Shown here piece after piece: positions 43,690 to 53,679 of a DNA stretch of 64,000 nt; the first letter of the stretch is position 1, and the number at the start of each line of letters is the position of its first letter. Under the pieces are notes generated by a model, which did no database searches, was not told where the DNA came from, and was given only the letters and a program-made list of their open reading frames with translations. The translations under genes and the position numbers were made by a program. Location: NCBI GenBank assembly GCA_963700495.1, contig CAVOXT010000006.1:372001-436000 (forward strand), in the 5' to 3' direction. This DNA comes from JACCTU01 sp963700495. GTDB taxonomy: Bacteria > Actinomycetota > Thermoleophilia > Gaiellales > Gaiellaceae.

Positions 43690-43981
43690 GATTCCTCATC
43701 AAGTCTACGAAACTGCCCCGCTCCCCGGTCCGGCGTTGACAGGTAGTTGACGCTCGGAGCGCGCTCGACCCGGACGACTTCCGCGCCGGCTACGACGACG
43801 ACGCGCACACGAAGCCGAGCGCTGGAACGACTCCGATCCGACTCGCAATCGACGGGCCTGAAGGTGCCGGACGCCGAGGGCGGCAACGCGGACACTGTCG
43901 CGCTTGACGAACTCAACGACGCGACCCAGCGTCTCGGGTGGTCGTCGTTGGGATGGCCTCGACCTCGGTGAGATTGCGTGC
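43690..43981. other. Gap in the sugar locus
   Basis: 292 bases between the secreted protein and the YesL-like gene. Short open frames exist on both strands but none has a ribosome site and coding pattern I trust. Confidence 0.4.
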
Positions 43982-44692
43982 CTAGTCCTGCGTTGGTAGA
44001 AGGTCGGGAAGCAACCGCCTGAGTGTGTTCTGCTGGATGGACGCGGCCAGAGCCAGCCCGATGATGGTCGCCAGCCCCGTGGCCGATGTGAATACCAACA
44101 CACCCAGCCAGATGACGGAAACGGTCAAGCTGGCAACCGGCCTCGACAGCATGATCACGGCGGCGTTTCGGTAGGCGAGGAGCACGCGTGCCTCCGCCTG
44201 GGCGAGAAGCAGCGGAGCTACATACAGATGGACTCCGAGCCAGAGGAACAGGATGAGAGTCCAGACGACGAACAGCGGCGCGGCGACCGCGTGCCAGCTC
44301 GTAGCAGGGTTCGCCGCCTGTGTTGCGTAAAACGCCATGTTCAGCACGCAGGTGATGGCGATTGCAGCGGCGATCGACCACGCCCTGAGGCTCACCCTCC
44401 AGTACATGCGGAGTCCCTGCCGTTGTTCGCCGAAATCCGCGGTGTCACCGCGGGCGAGCTCTCGCGCGAGCGTCTGGAGTCCCATGCATGCCGGATTGGG
44501 CAACGCACCGATCAGGAGGGCGATGCCCAGCGGTACCACACTCAGCGAGTGAACAAAAAAGGCGACGACGATCGACACCAGGACGATCGGTAGCGACAAC
44601 AGCATGGCGAGTAGGTTGGCGCCGAACGACTGAGCCAGGTGCGAGAAGACCTGATAACAGGATGATCCAACTGCCCGGAACCCGAGGCGCAT
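43982..44692 (-). CDS. DUF624/YesL-like membrane protein
   Basis: 236 residues with five or six membrane helices (LLAMLLSLPIVLVSIVVAFF, SIAAAIAITCVLNMAFY, PLFVVWTLILFLWLGVHLY, LTVSVIWLGVLVFTSATG). The pattern (MGLQTLARELARGDTADFGE then the helix block) is that of DUF624, which usually lies with ABC sugar permeases of the YesO-YesP-YesQ type. Its molecular role is unknown. It begins directly behind the kelch gene (1-bp gap), so both are in one operon. Confidence 0.82.
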   Translation of the reverse strand: MRLGFRAVGSSCYQVFSHLAQSFGANLLAMLLSLPIVLVSIVVAFFVHSLSVVPLGIALLIGALPNPACMGLQTLARELARGDTADFGEQRQGLRMYWRVSLRAWSIAAAIAITCVLNMAFYATQAANPATSWHAVAAPLFVVWTLILFLWLGVHLYVAPLLLAQAEARVLLAYRNAAVIMLSRPVASLTVSVIWLGVLVFTSATGLATIIGLALAASIQQNTLRRLLPDLLPTQD

Positions 44693-44693
44693 C

Positions 44694-45875
44694 CTAGGGG
44701 TGGTAGAGCTCGCAGCTCCTCAGGACGGTGCCGTACCTGGAGCCGCCACAGACCAGCACGCTTCCGTTCCGCAGCAATAGGGCCGACGCCGCCGATCGTG
44801 CATAGCGCATCGGGGCGGCGGGAGCCCATCGGTTGCTCCGCCCATCGTAGATCTCGGCCGATCGCAGCACCTGCCGCTTGGCCGCTCCGCCGGCAACCAG
44901 GACGCGGCCATCGTGCAGTTCCGCACCGATGGGGGAGTCCCGCCCGGTGGACATCGCTGCGGCCGAGCTCCAGCGGTCCGTCTTCGGATCGAAAAGGCTG
45001 GTAGAGCTGAAGGTCTGTCCCGCGTTATTGACGCCCGTGGCGAGCAGGACATCCCCATTACCCAGGAAGGTAAGAACCGGATGGGCGAGGACGTGAGGAC
45101 CTCCCACCTCCGTCCACCTGCCGGCTCTCGGGTCGAAAACCTCTGCCCTGCCGCCATACCCGCCGGCAATCAGAACTCGCCCGTCAGGAAGAGCCAGCGC
45201 GTTCTGCTGCGCATGCGGACGGAGCGTCGGCGGGCCCGCTCTCCATGCCGGCTTGCGCGGGTCGAAGATGAGGGCACTGCGGGAGATCGCGCCATGGACG
45301 ATCCCGCCCACCACCAGTACGCGGCCGTCGGGAAGGAGCGTGGCGGAGTGCGAAAACCGAACGTCGGGTAGTGGCACCGTTAAAGCCCATCGGTCGCGAA
45401 CCGGGTCATAGATCTCGACTGAGTTGAGCGGCTGCAGCTTCTTCCCCAGCCCGCCCACGGCAAGGACGCGGCCTTTGAGCAGGGTCACCGTGTGGCCGAT
45501 GCGCTCTTGCCGCATCGCGGCCACGGTCGACCACGTTCCAGCAGCACTGTGATATCGCTGCACCACGCGAGTTGGACGGCCATCCTTCACGACCTCCCCA
45601 CCCGTCATCAACACATCGCCATTGGCGAGGAGGAGGGCGGCTTGCGACACCTCGGGAACCGGAAGGGAGGCCGCCGCCGTCCAGGAGCCGGCCGGCTCTC
45701 GTGATGTCCGCACAATCTGACCGCGTTGATGCGGTCGCGCAGCATGGCTCTGCGTGCCGGCTCTCTGTGCAACGAAACTCGCCCCGATCGAGCCAACGAG
45801 AACCGCTGCAATGAGTAGCACGGTGGCTCGAGCCTTGCCAATGCGGGGTAGCACTCGTGCCTGCTCCATTTTCAA
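44694..45875 (-). CDS. Secreted kelch-repeat protein
   Basis: 393 residues. An N-terminal anchor or signal (TVLLIAAVLVGSIGASFVAQ) is followed by about six kelch blades of 45-50 residues (HTVTLLKGRVLAVGGLG, HSATLLPDGRVLVVGGIV, NALALPDGRVLIAGGYGG) with the GG and W/Y pattern, forming a beta-propeller. There is no galactose-oxidase copper site. Kelch propellers in sugar loci are often carbohydrate-binding. It lies 23 bp behind the MalG-type permease gene. Confidence 0.85.
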   Translation of the reverse strand: MKMEQARVLPRIGKARATVLLIAAVLVGSIGASFVAQRAGTQSHAARPHQRGQIVRTSREPAGSWTAAASLPVPEVSQAALLLANGDVLMTGGEVVKDGRPTRVVQRYHSAAGTWSTVAAMRQERIGHTVTLLKGRVLAVGGLGKKLQPLNSVEIYDPVRDRWALTVPLPDVRFSHSATLLPDGRVLVVGGIVHGAISRSALIFDPRKPAWRAGPPTLRPHAQQNALALPDGRVLIAGGYGGRAEVFDPRAGRWTEVGGPHVLAHPVLTFLGNGDVLLATGVNNAGQTFSSTSLFDPKTDRWSSAAAMSTGRDSPIGAELHDGRVLVAGGAAKRQVLRSAEIYDGRSNRWAPAAPMRYARSAASALLLRNGSVLVCGGSRYGTVLRSCELYHP

Positions 45876-45898
45876 CCGCTCAGGTGCACGCGCCGTGC

Positions 45899-46858
45899 TC
45901 AGCCCTTGACGCCGCTCAGAGTGACGCCCTGGATGATCTGTCGCGAGGCGATGAAGTAGATGAGCACGATGGGCGCAATGGCGATCACGGAAGCCGCCAT
46001 CTGCAGATTGAGATATGAGGTGCCGTAACGGCCCACGAAACCGTTGAGCGCCAACTCCACGGTCCAGTTATGCGGATCCTGGAGGTAGATCAACGGCCCG
46101 AGAAAGTCGTTCCACTTGCCGATGAAGGTCAGAACCATCACGGCGGCGAGCGCGGGCCGGAGCTCAGGCAGGATGATCGTCCAGAAGATCCGTAGCGGCC
46201 CGGCGCCATCGACCATGGCCGCCTCGTCCAGAGAGTATGGAATCCCTCTGATGAACTGACGCAGTAGAAAGATGAAGATCGGCGAGCCGAAGAATGCAGG
46301 CACGATCTGAGGCAGGAACTGGAAGAGGTTGTGGTAGCCGAAGAGCGAGCCGCCACTGCCCCAGTGGAAGAAGTTGATGAATAGAGCGTACTGAGGGATC
46401 ATCATGACCGCGTACGGGATCATCATGGTGCTGATGATCACGGCGAAAAGGACTTCGCGTCCGAAGAAGCGGAAGCGGGCGAAGCCATACGCGATCAGCG
46501 CGCTGGAGATCACCGTCCCGAGCGTGACCAGGCCCGCGACGATGAAGCTATTGATCAGGAAGGTGCTCATGGGGTACGGCAGGTAGTGCCACATGGTCGA
46601 GTAGTTGGACCACTGCCACGGGGCCTTGGGCACCAGGGTGACGGTGGCCCCTGCATCCACGGCGGTGCGGAGCGAGTTCTCGAGCATCCAGTACAGCGGG
46701 AACAATGAGACGATCGAGATGAGCACGACGACGACGTAGGCCGCCAGCTTGGAGCCGAAGCCACGCGCCGGCAGCACCCCGCGACGGCGGGGCGGTGTCG
46801 GCACGCCGTCAGGAAGCGCTGTCACCGGGACTCGTGCGGTGTACTCGAGCTCGGTCAT
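45899..46858 (-). CDS. ABC sugar permease, MalG/LacG type
   Basis: 319 residues from ATG 46858, in a TGATG overlap with the upstream permease stop (an in-frame upstream start at 46888 is inside that gene). Six membrane helices; the EAA loop reads EAAMVDGAGPLRIFWTIILPELRP. Inner membrane half of a heterodimeric CUT1 importer. Confidence 0.93.
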   Translation of the reverse strand: MTELEYTARVPVTALPDGVPTPPRRRGVLPARGFGSKLAAYVVVVLISIVSLFPLYWMLENSLRTAVDAGATVTLVPKAPWQWSNYSTMWHYLPYPMSTFLINSFIVAGLVTLGTVISSALIAYGFARFRFFGREVLFAVIISTMMIPYAVMMIPQYALFINFFHWGSGGSLFGYHNLFQFLPQIVPAFFGSPIFIFLLRQFIRGIPYSLDEAAMVDGAGPLRIFWTIILPELRPALAAVMVLTFIGKWNDFLGPLIYLQDPHNWTVELALNGFVGRYGTSYLNLQMAASVIAIAPIVLIYFIASRQIIQGVTLSGVKG

Positions 46859-47853
46859 CAGCGACGCTCCTCCTGATAGAACACCCACCGTTTTTGGCCG
46901 AGAAAGTTCAGCCCCGTGAAGAGGAGGATGAGGACGAAGAGACCGAAGGCCATAGCGGTTGCCAGTCCCATATGGGAATAGTCGAAGCCTTCGACGTAGA
47001 CGTACCAGAAGGTCGTCAGAAGCGATTGCCCAGGACCCCCAGTGGCGGTCGCGCCACCGGCGAAAATCACCAGCTTGGTGAACTCCTGAAATGCCCCGAT
47101 GAGTCCGGTGACGACGTTGAAGAAGATGGCAGGGGTCAGGAGGGGCAGTGTGATGTACCGGAATTGGGACCAGCCCGAAGTACCATCGACCGCGCCGGCT
47201 TCATAGAGTCCCCTGTCGATGCCCTGAAGGCCGGCCAGGTAGATCAGGAGTGTCTGCCCGACACCCCAGGCCGAAACCAGGATGACGGCCGGCATGGTCA
47301 GCCTCGGATTATTGAGCCAGTCGACCGGCTCGCACGTGACCTGGGTGGTGTCGCACTGAGCGCCGACCTTGGTGAGTATCCAGCTGACCAATCCGGTTCC
47401 CGGGAAAAGGATCAGCCTAAAGACGAGAACGACCGCGACCGCCGGCAGGATTGCCGGCATGTAGAAGACCGTCCGGAAGATATTCAAACCCCTCAGCTTC
47501 TGATTGAGCAGCAGGGCCATGGGCAGCGCAGCCAAATTGACCACAGCGACGCTGCCAACCGCGTAATAGATCGTGTTGAACACTGAGTGCCAGTACACGC
47601 GGTCGGTGAGAAAGGTCTGATAGTTCTTGAGCCCGATTCTGTGGGCCTCCCAGAACGGTCCGGAGATCGGCGCCCAGTTGGTGAAGCTGATGTAGACCGA
47701 CATCGCAAGCGGGACCGCCGCAAATACGAGAAACCCGACCAGCCAAATAGAGGTCAGACCCATTCCCCAGCGCGCCTCGCGAGACCGCGTCCACCAGCGC
47801 GACCACCGGCGCGCCCAGCCGCTTTTCCGCGGCGTCGTCTCTACTGCCGACAT
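46858..47853 (-). CDS. ABC sugar permease, MalF/UgpA type
   Basis: 331 residues. Helices include SIWLVGFLVFAAVPLAMSVY and FGLFVLILLFTGLNFL; the EAA loop is EAGAVDGTSGWSQFRYITLP. Two Cys in the external loop (AQCDTTQVTCEP) may form a disulphide. Upstream is a strong hairpin separating it from the binding-protein gene. The pair with 45899 makes the membrane channel. The ATPase lies 7.6 kb away at 55427. Confidence 0.93.
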   Translation of the reverse strand: MSAVETTPRKSGWARRWSRWWTRSREARWGMGLTSIWLVGFLVFAAVPLAMSVYISFTNWAPISGPFWEAHRIGLKNYQTFLTDRVYWHSVFNTIYYAVGSVAVVNLAALPMALLLNQKLRGLNIFRTVFYMPAILPAVAVVLVFRLILFPGTGLVSWILTKVGAQCDTTQVTCEPVDWLNNPRLTMPAVILVSAWGVGQTLLIYLAGLQGIDRGLYEAGAVDGTSGWSQFRYITLPLLTPAIFFNVVTGLIGAFQEFTKLVIFAGGATATGGPGQSLLTTFWYVYVEGFDYSHMGLATAMAFGLFVLILLFTGLNFLGQKRWVFYQEERR

Positions 47854-47903
47854 GCGCTATCTCCTCCAATCGGCTGTGTTCACGCGCCGCTCGAACTGCC
47901 GAG

Positions 47904-47957
47904 GGGCGGGCCCCGGCCCCGCCACCGGCATCAGCCGGTGGCGGGCAGGGCCCGCCC
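47904..47957 (-). terminator. Strong two-part hairpin between binding protein and permeases
   Basis: An outer 10-bp stem (GGGCGGGCCC with GGGCCCGCCC) encloses a perfect 12-bp inner stem (CCCGCCACCGGC, loop ATCA). It lies 20 bp past the stop of the solute-binding gene, with no T tract. It likely stabilises the upstream mRNA or attenuates, giving more binding protein than permease. Confidence 0.72.
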
Positions 47958-47977
47958 GACGGAAGGATCTGCTGCGC

Positions 47978-49306
47978 CTAGCCCCCCAGTAGCCCCTGGC
48001 TGGTGACGTCGGCGCAGGCTTTTGATGTCACCGCCTGAACCGTCGCCTTGTCTTGCCAGAAGGGCTGCAGGTCGGTGCTGATGACGTTCCAGAACTTGTC
48101 GTACTGTGGCACCAGCTTCGGGTAACGGCCGGTCAGGTTGCTCTTCCTGATCGTGGCCAGGAGCGGCTTCCCGTACTCGCGTACAACGGCCGGGTGGCGC
48201 CAGAGCGCCTTCGCCCCCGGCATGTCGACCCCGTAGGCGCCGGTCAGCACCGCGCCGTTGCCCTCGCTATCGAAGCGAGCCAGCCAGAATGCCGCACTCT
48301 TGTGACTGGAGCGCTTGGAGATCACCAGTCCGGTCGAGGCCATCACCGCCTGGCGAGACTTCGGCCCACGCGGCGTCAGAACCGCGCCCCAATCGAAGTT
48401 GATCAGCGGTTGGCCGCCCGGCTTCTTGCCGAAGGCATAGTTGAGCGCCCACGGACCCATGAATGCCATGGCATAGCGTTCCTTCTGGAACCCGCCGAAG
48501 TAGTCCGGAAGGCCGCTGGCCTGCGCCGCGGTAGGCATACCGTGCTGCTTGTACGCGATGTCGTGCAGGAACTGCAAACCCGCCCGAGCCGCCGGGCTCG
48601 TCATCGTGCACCGGGTGAGCTTGCTGTTTAGCCAGTCACCACCCCAGCCCCACATGAACTGCTGGGTGCGAAAGTCGTCGGTGTTGAAGGCCATGCCGAA
48701 CCGCAACTGAGACGTCTGGTCATGCGGCAAGGAGTAGCTTCCGGACAGCTTTTGGGCTGCGTTTGCCATTTGCCTGTACGTCCAGTTGTTCGTCGGGAAT
48801 GCCACCCCTTTGGCTCGGAACATCTCCTTGTTGTAGAAGAGCAGGCTCTGGTTGCTGCAAGTGCGCGGCAGGCCGTACACATGCCCCTTGTACGTCAGTT
48901 CGTTCACGCACTGCGGCCAGTAGGTCTTGGTCAGGTGGATCTTCTGCTGCTTCACGAACGTGTCCAGGGGTGCGAGGGCGCCTTGGCTCACATACTGCGG
49001 AATGCGCTTCGAGGCGTCGAGCTGGAAGAGATCCGGAGCGTTACCGGAGCCAATCTTCGTGGCCAGATCGGTATCGTAGTTCCCCGAATCCCAGATCGGG
49101 TTCACGTGCAGGCCCTTGCATTGCTTCTCGGCGACCGCGATGCTCTTCTTATGGGCAGCGTTGTCGCCGCTGTCACCCCAGTACATGTACGTGACGGTGC
49201 CCTTGGCGGTACAGCGCGTAACCTTCGGCGCGGCTGACCCGGAGGCACTAACCATGGATGAAACCACGAGAGTCGCCCCCAGCAACACAATCCATCGCTT
49301 CTTCAC
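47978..49306 (-). CDS. Extracellular solute-binding protein of the sugar ABC importer
   Basis: 442 residues. Signal peptide RWIVLLGATLVVSSMVSASG with no convincing lipobox, so it may be secreted or N-terminally anchored. The mature part is of the SBP_bac_1 (CUT1) type: YMYWGDSGDNAAHKKSIAV, PDLFQLDASKRIPQYVSQG, FMGPWALNYAF. The sequence TVTYMYWG and aromatic positions suit an oligosaccharide ligand; the identity is unknown but beta-mannosides are suggested by the GH130 neighbours. First gene of the operon; the RBS GGAGGAG is 7 nt upstream. Confidence 0.93.
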   Translation of the reverse strand: MKKRWIVLLGATLVVSSMVSASGSAAPKVTRCTAKGTVTYMYWGDSGDNAAHKKSIAVAEKQCKGLHVNPIWDSGNYDTDLATKIGSGNAPDLFQLDASKRIPQYVSQGALAPLDTFVKQQKIHLTKTYWPQCVNELTYKGHVYGLPRTCSNQSLLFYNKEMFRAKGVAFPTNNWTYRQMANAAQKLSGSYSLPHDQTSQLRFGMAFNTDDFRTQQFMWGWGGDWLNSKLTRCTMTSPAARAGLQFLHDIAYKQHGMPTAAQASGLPDYFGGFQKERYAMAFMGPWALNYAFGKKPGGQPLINFDWGAVLTPRGPKSRQAVMASTGLVISKRSSHKSAAFWLARFDSEGNGAVLTGAYGVDMPGAKALWRHPAVVREYGKPLLATIRKSNLTGRYPKLVPQYDKFWNVISTDLQPFWQDKATVQAVTSKACADVTSQGLLGG

Positions 49307-49409
49307 TTAAGCTCCTCCTCCCTTTGTTGGCTTCGCCTCTCATCAATGAAATCCGCTGCCTCAGTCGCTTGCTGCTCCTCATGTCTTGTCTCTGATCCTG
49401 AAACCACTG

Positions 49410-50513
49410 TCAGCGGGATAATCGCTCGCGCCCTCCTGTTTCGACAGCGCGCCGAGCCCCCAGTGCCAGAGATAAACTGTCGCGGGCGTCGTGCGCGGAG
49501 ACGACCATGCGATGGCTCGGCCCACGGTGCTTCGCAATGAGGTCGCGCATCCCGTCGACGATGGCGGACCGGTAGGCGGCTTGGCGATCTGGAAACCGAA
49601 CGTCGAAAGAGATGGCACCAGAATCCTCGCGCACCTCAAGTAAGGGGCACAGGGGCCGGACGACAGCCTCGAGCGCCGCTGCTGGTGCGTCCACTCTACC
49701 GTGCACCCGGTCAGGAATCCAGCCGTCGATCTCGACGTAGCCATGCTCGAAAAACATGATTCCGTGCGTGCGCTCCAACTTCTGCGGCCACGCGAACTCA
49801 TGATAGTAGCGGCCGATCGCACCGCTCACATATCGGACAGTCACCTGAACCGCTTCTTTCCGTGGCGCGCTGCCCCAGACTTCCTCCGGAGCGCCGGCAA
49901 TCTGCCCATATGCATCGAAGAAATGGACGCCGTGCTCTACCAGGATGCCTCCGCTCTTCTCTATATCCCACATCCAGTGATCGCCGGGCAGGACCTGTGC
50001 GAAGTTCTGGAGCGAGAACGTCCGCAACGGTCCAAAGAGCGCAGAAGCAGATAGCCGAGCAACGAACTCGAACGCGGGATGATGGCGGAGAACGTAGTCC
50101 ACGCCCACGCTGCGGCCGGCGAGGCGCGCCGCGTCGAGTATCTCGTCTGCTTCGCGGAGAGAGAGGGCCAGCGGTTTCTCGCAAAACACGCTCTTCCCGG
50201 CTTTGAGAGCCGGAACGGCGATTTCCGCCCGGAGGAGGGGTGGCGTGGCGAGGTGAATCACCTCGATCGTCGGAACGTCGAGGAGATTCCGCCAATCCGC
50301 CGTGATGGATAGCTCCGGGTGTGTCCGAGGCGCGCTCCCGGCCAGATTCGGATCCGCCACTGCCGCGACTGAAATGTCACCGGTCTGCCGGTACGCCTCC
50401 AGGCAAAACTGACCGAAACCCCCGGCGCCCACTACCGCCACGCACGCCGAGGGGCTGACGGGCGAAGGGTGAAGAGCGGTCGAAGGCGGGCTGTGCCCAG
50501 CTACAGGCTGCAT
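49410..50513 (-). CDS. Gfo/Idh/MocA family NAD(P)-dependent sugar oxidoreductase
   Basis: 367 residues. Rossmann motif VAVVGAGGFGQFCLEAYRQTG; the family lysine motif is FCEKPLALS (EKP). The substrate domain contains GGILVEHGVHFFDAYGQIAG with the catalytic His region. The family oxidises or reduces sugars and sugar derivatives. It lies 103 bp upstream of the binding protein, same strand; likely part of catabolism of the imported glycan. Confidence 0.9.
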   Translation of the reverse strand: MQPVAGHSPPSTALHPSPVSPSACVAVVGAGGFGQFCLEAYRQTGDISVAAVADPNLAGSAPRTHPELSITADWRNLLDVPTIEVIHLATPPLLRAEIAVPALKAGKSVFCEKPLALSLREADEILDAARLAGRSVGVDYVLRHHPAFEFVARLSASALFGPLRTFSLQNFAQVLPGDHWMWDIEKSGGILVEHGVHFFDAYGQIAGAPEEVWGSAPRKEAVQVTVRYVSGAIGRYYHEFAWPQKLERTHGIMFFEHGYVEIDGWIPDRVHGRVDAPAAALEAVVRPLCPLLEVREDSGAISFDVRFPDRQAAYRSAIVDGMRDLIAKHRGPSHRMVVSAHDARDSLSLALGARRAVETGGRERLSR

Positions 50514-51044
50514 AAAAACCTCACCCGGCCTGCTCGAATGGCCCGGTCATGCTCCGGCCTCCGAGTCTCGTGCGACTGCCCCTCGGAGCCTAAGCGTGAG
50601 GGCTCCCCCTCGAAGCGGGAGCCCGTCAATGCTCGCCAAGTGAGTAACGGTATGGCGCACGCCGTAGCTGAACATACTTGCATCTCTCACCCAGGACGGA
50701 CTGCCCTGCACGCTAAGCGATCTTCGGTAAGCGCGGCAAAGAGCTGATCGGCTCCTATCCGATGGCCCCGAATGTGGACCTTCTCGTCACGGGCGGCGCG
50801 GTGAACGGCGGCGTGGTCGCCTAGGGCAAGGCGCCACATCAGACGCCTCCCTGCCTCCGCGTTGCCACGCACGGCATCTGTTCCGGATGCCACCACGCGA
50901 CCGCTCGTTTTCAGATACCCGATGCGTACGCGTCCTCGGCGCACGGCTCGCCCGCCTGAGTGGTACGACCCTTAGGTCGGGCGCACTGCAGCGCACGGGA
51001 CGTCGCGAGTCGTTGGCTCGTCGCTTCTGTGACTCCGCGCAGGA
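50514..51044. other. Gene-free stretch in the sugar locus
   Basis: 531 bases. Several short frames overlap on both strands, but none has a ribosome site or coding pattern I would defend. No clear hairpin or repeat was found. Confidence 0.5.
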
Positions 51045-52139
51045 CTATGTTCGCTCAAGCCGAGCGACACCGATCTTCGCGTCAGCCATGCCGTAGAAGA
51101 CATAGTGCTTACCCTCGATCGACTCGATTGCCGTCGGGAAGACCACGTTTCCCACTGTGCCAACAAGCTCATCCGGTGTCTCGGGCACGAGGAGCGGCTC
51201 TGGCGTGCGCGCGATGACCTGCGACGGATCGGCTGCGCTGAGGATCAGCGCTCCTGCCGAGTAGAACACGTCGGTTTGCGGCACGAACGGGTCGTCGCCG
51301 ATCTTGCCCGCAACGCCGTGGTGGATCAGGAGCCAGCCCTCGTCCACTCTGATCGGCGGTGGTCCTCCCCCCACTTTGAGGCTCTCCCACTCGAACTGGG
51401 AGCCGGCCACGAAGCGGTGTCCTCTCGGGCGAGTGAGCGCCGAGATGTCCGCCCGCACATCCTCCTCCGGAATGTACGAGATCCAGATGCTTGCACGAGA
51501 ATCGGTCGTGCCAGCCGGAAGGGGCGCAACCTCGTCTGTGTGTGTGAACCCGAACTCCCACATCGGACGATGGATCACCGCGTAACTCGGTCGACCGTCT
51601 GGATCCGGGACAGCTTCCGGGAAGAACACGACGTCCTTGTTCGGATAGAGATTCAGGTCGATCTCAAGGGCGTCGTCGTACTCGAACTGGAACGGTCCCA
51701 GCCTTGCCCAACTCTCCAGATCGTGCGAGATCGCGACCGCGGGTCGGGGTCCGAACGGTCCGAATGCGACGTAGGTCATGACGTGGACGTTGAGGGAAGG
51801 CATCCAGGTGATGCGGGGGTCTTCGACGCCCCCGTGCCGAAGGCCGTGCTCCCAGGGGCGAACAGGTTCCAGAACTACGCCCTGCCGCTCCACCCGGGTT
51901 GGTACCCCATCGACCACGACCACGCGCGCCTTCCCCACGCGTGAGACGTTCCCCTCGGCGACCATCCGCGGGTAGAGATAGAGCTCACCGTCGGTTCCCC
52001 ACGCCGTTGCCGGATTCAGCACGCCTTCCACTTCGTACGGGACACTCGGGTCGCCCGACATGATGATTCCGAGGCGCGTGAGCCTGTATGGGACGTTTGG
52101 CAGGTGCGTAGGACGCGACTGGGCTGTAGAAAAGGTCAT
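51045..52139 (-). CDS. GH130 beta-mannoside phosphorylase-like protein
   Basis: 364 residues from ATG 52139 with GGAAG upstream; the longer frame to 52220 lacks support. Five-bladed propeller pattern of glycoside hydrolase family 130: GGVEDPRITWM (the Asp acts as acid), YVAFGPFGPRPAVAISHDL, KDVVFFPEAVPDPDGRP, WLLIHHGV. GH130 enzymes split beta-mannosidic bonds with phosphate in the cytoplasm; some members hydrolyse instead. No signal peptide. It is divergent from a second GH130 gene, with a 118-bp shared gap. Confidence 0.88.
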   Translation of the reverse strand: MTFSTAQSRPTHLPNVPYRLTRLGIIMSGDPSVPYEVEGVLNPATAWGTDGELYLYPRMVAEGNVSRVGKARVVVVDGVPTRVERQGVVLEPVRPWEHGLRHGGVEDPRITWMPSLNVHVMTYVAFGPFGPRPAVAISHDLESWARLGPFQFEYDDALEIDLNLYPNKDVVFFPEAVPDPDGRPSYAVIHRPMWEFGFTHTDEVAPLPAGTTDSRASIWISYIPEEDVRADISALTRPRGHRFVAGSQFEWESLKVGGGPPPIRVDEGWLLIHHGVAGKIGDDPFVPQTDVFYSAGALILSAADPSQVIARTPEPLLVPETPDELVGTVGNVVFPTAIESIEGKHYVFYGMADAKIGVARLERT

Positions 52140-52257
52140 TGACTTCCTTCGATCGGTTGAAGTAGCAGCATTTGTCCGGCGTCCTGATGCGCTGTCGTAG
52201 TCATCCCGTGGCCGCACCACTGATGAGACCGCTGATCAAGAATCGTTCGGGGAATAT

Positions 52258-53399
52258 ATGGCTGCCGGCATCGCTGTGGTGGACGAGCTCGACGTCATCG
52301 GCCACCTCACCAATGAGGAGATCATGCTACCTCTGACCCATCATGGGCTGGCCGCCAACTACAACAACGGGGCCGCACTCACCAAGCAGCACAGTCCCCA
52401 GGATCACTTCTCGGCCCACTATGAACAAACCTCCGACTGGGCAATCGGCCCGTTCCATCGTGATTCGTCGCTCACCTTCACACCCAGCAGCCAATGGCCC
52501 GACCCGACCGGCATCCGGTGGACCGCCTCAGCCATCTTCAACGCGTCGCTGATCCGGCACGACGGTCGACTCATGGTGTTCTACCGGGCATCACCCGTAT
52601 GGAGTCCACCGCAAGCCGGATCGGTATGGCCGTACACGATCCCGCCACGGGCTGGACCGACAGTCCCCGAAATCCGCTCATCTACCCCACCAGGGACAAC
52701 GAACTGTACGGCTGCGAGGACCCGAAGATCTATCGCGCAAATGGACGGTACTTCCTCTTCTACAACGCCGTCTTTCCCATCGACCCAGATGACGCCAGTC
52801 GCTATCCCTCACCCAATTACGCCCTTGAGGACATCGGGTGCGACATCAACGTGGCGGTTTCCGACGACCTGGTCAGCCGGACGAAAATCGGACCGATCGT
52901 CGCACACGAGGTCTCCAGACTGTGGTGCAAAGGCGCTGTCATCCCGCGTGACGCGAACGGCAATGCTGTTCGGGTCGGCGGTGAATTCCTCATGTACCTG
53001 TCCGAGGGATGCAATGGAACCCTGCACATAGGTCGGTCAGTGGACCTCATCCACTGGGAGTTCGAAGAGCAGCAATACCTCGACCTCAAACCGTTGAAGG
53101 GTCTCCTGCACGAGGTGGCATGCGCCGCCGCCTTCGACAACGGGCGCATCGTCCTTGACATCTTCTGCAGCGCGGGCGCAGCCGGAAAGTTCGCGGCACA
53201 GGCTCTCTACCACCACGACAGCCCGTTCACGCAGATCTCGCTCGGATCCCTGCCCTGGGGCGGGCTGCTCCAGCACCGCGGGACATGGCTCTTCGCCCAG
53301 GGATGGGACGCGCCCGTCGGAATCCGCGAACTCTATTTCTACCGCTCCGCGCGGGTTGAGACCCCGGTAAGAGCCCAGCCCAGCGCAAGCGCTCGTTAA
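52258..53399 (+). CDS. GH130-like protein, second copy (one frameshift)
   Basis: About 380 residues. Start ATG 52258 (MAAGIAVVDELDVIGH). The N-terminal half (PDPTGIRWTASAIFNASLIR, RLMVFYRASP) breaks frame near 52595. The rest has GMAVHDPATGWTDSP, YGCEDPKIYRANGRYFLFYN (the GH130/GH32-like EDP motif), GAVIPRDANGNAVRVGGEFLM and SVDLIHWEFEE. Sequence is only distantly like the first GH130, so a different linkage is likely. Upstream is the divergent GH130; together they would work on two bonds of the same glycan. Confidence 0.82.
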
Positions 53400-53679
53400 C
53401 GCTTTCGCGTGACGGCGCCCGAAACGCCACATGGTGGATATCGATCCGGTACCGGTCGTAGCGACCGGGCATCTGCGCCTGTCTGAGGCGGAAATGCATG
53501 CCTTCCACGCCGCTCAGGTAGACGACACGCTCCCCACGCTCGCCGACGATTTCGTTCGCGTCGGTGGGGACTGTGGGACTAACAGTGTAAGAGATCGAAG
53601 CGCAGTGAGTTCTGCAGGGTGCGGTCAGCTACGGGTCGGCGAGCTCGAGTCGTTGGCCGACACGCGCGACACAGTGTCG
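53400..53679. other. Gap between GH130 and the secreted protein
   Basis: 280 bases between convergent genes. A frame from 53431 reads VDIDPVPVVATGHLRLSEA and is of doubtful coding value. No ribosome site or terminator is clear. Confidence 0.4.

Noticed and set aside
43686..44381. A 231-residue minus-strand protein
   Set aside because: It overlaps the YesL-like gene in another frame and shows no domain or ribosome site.
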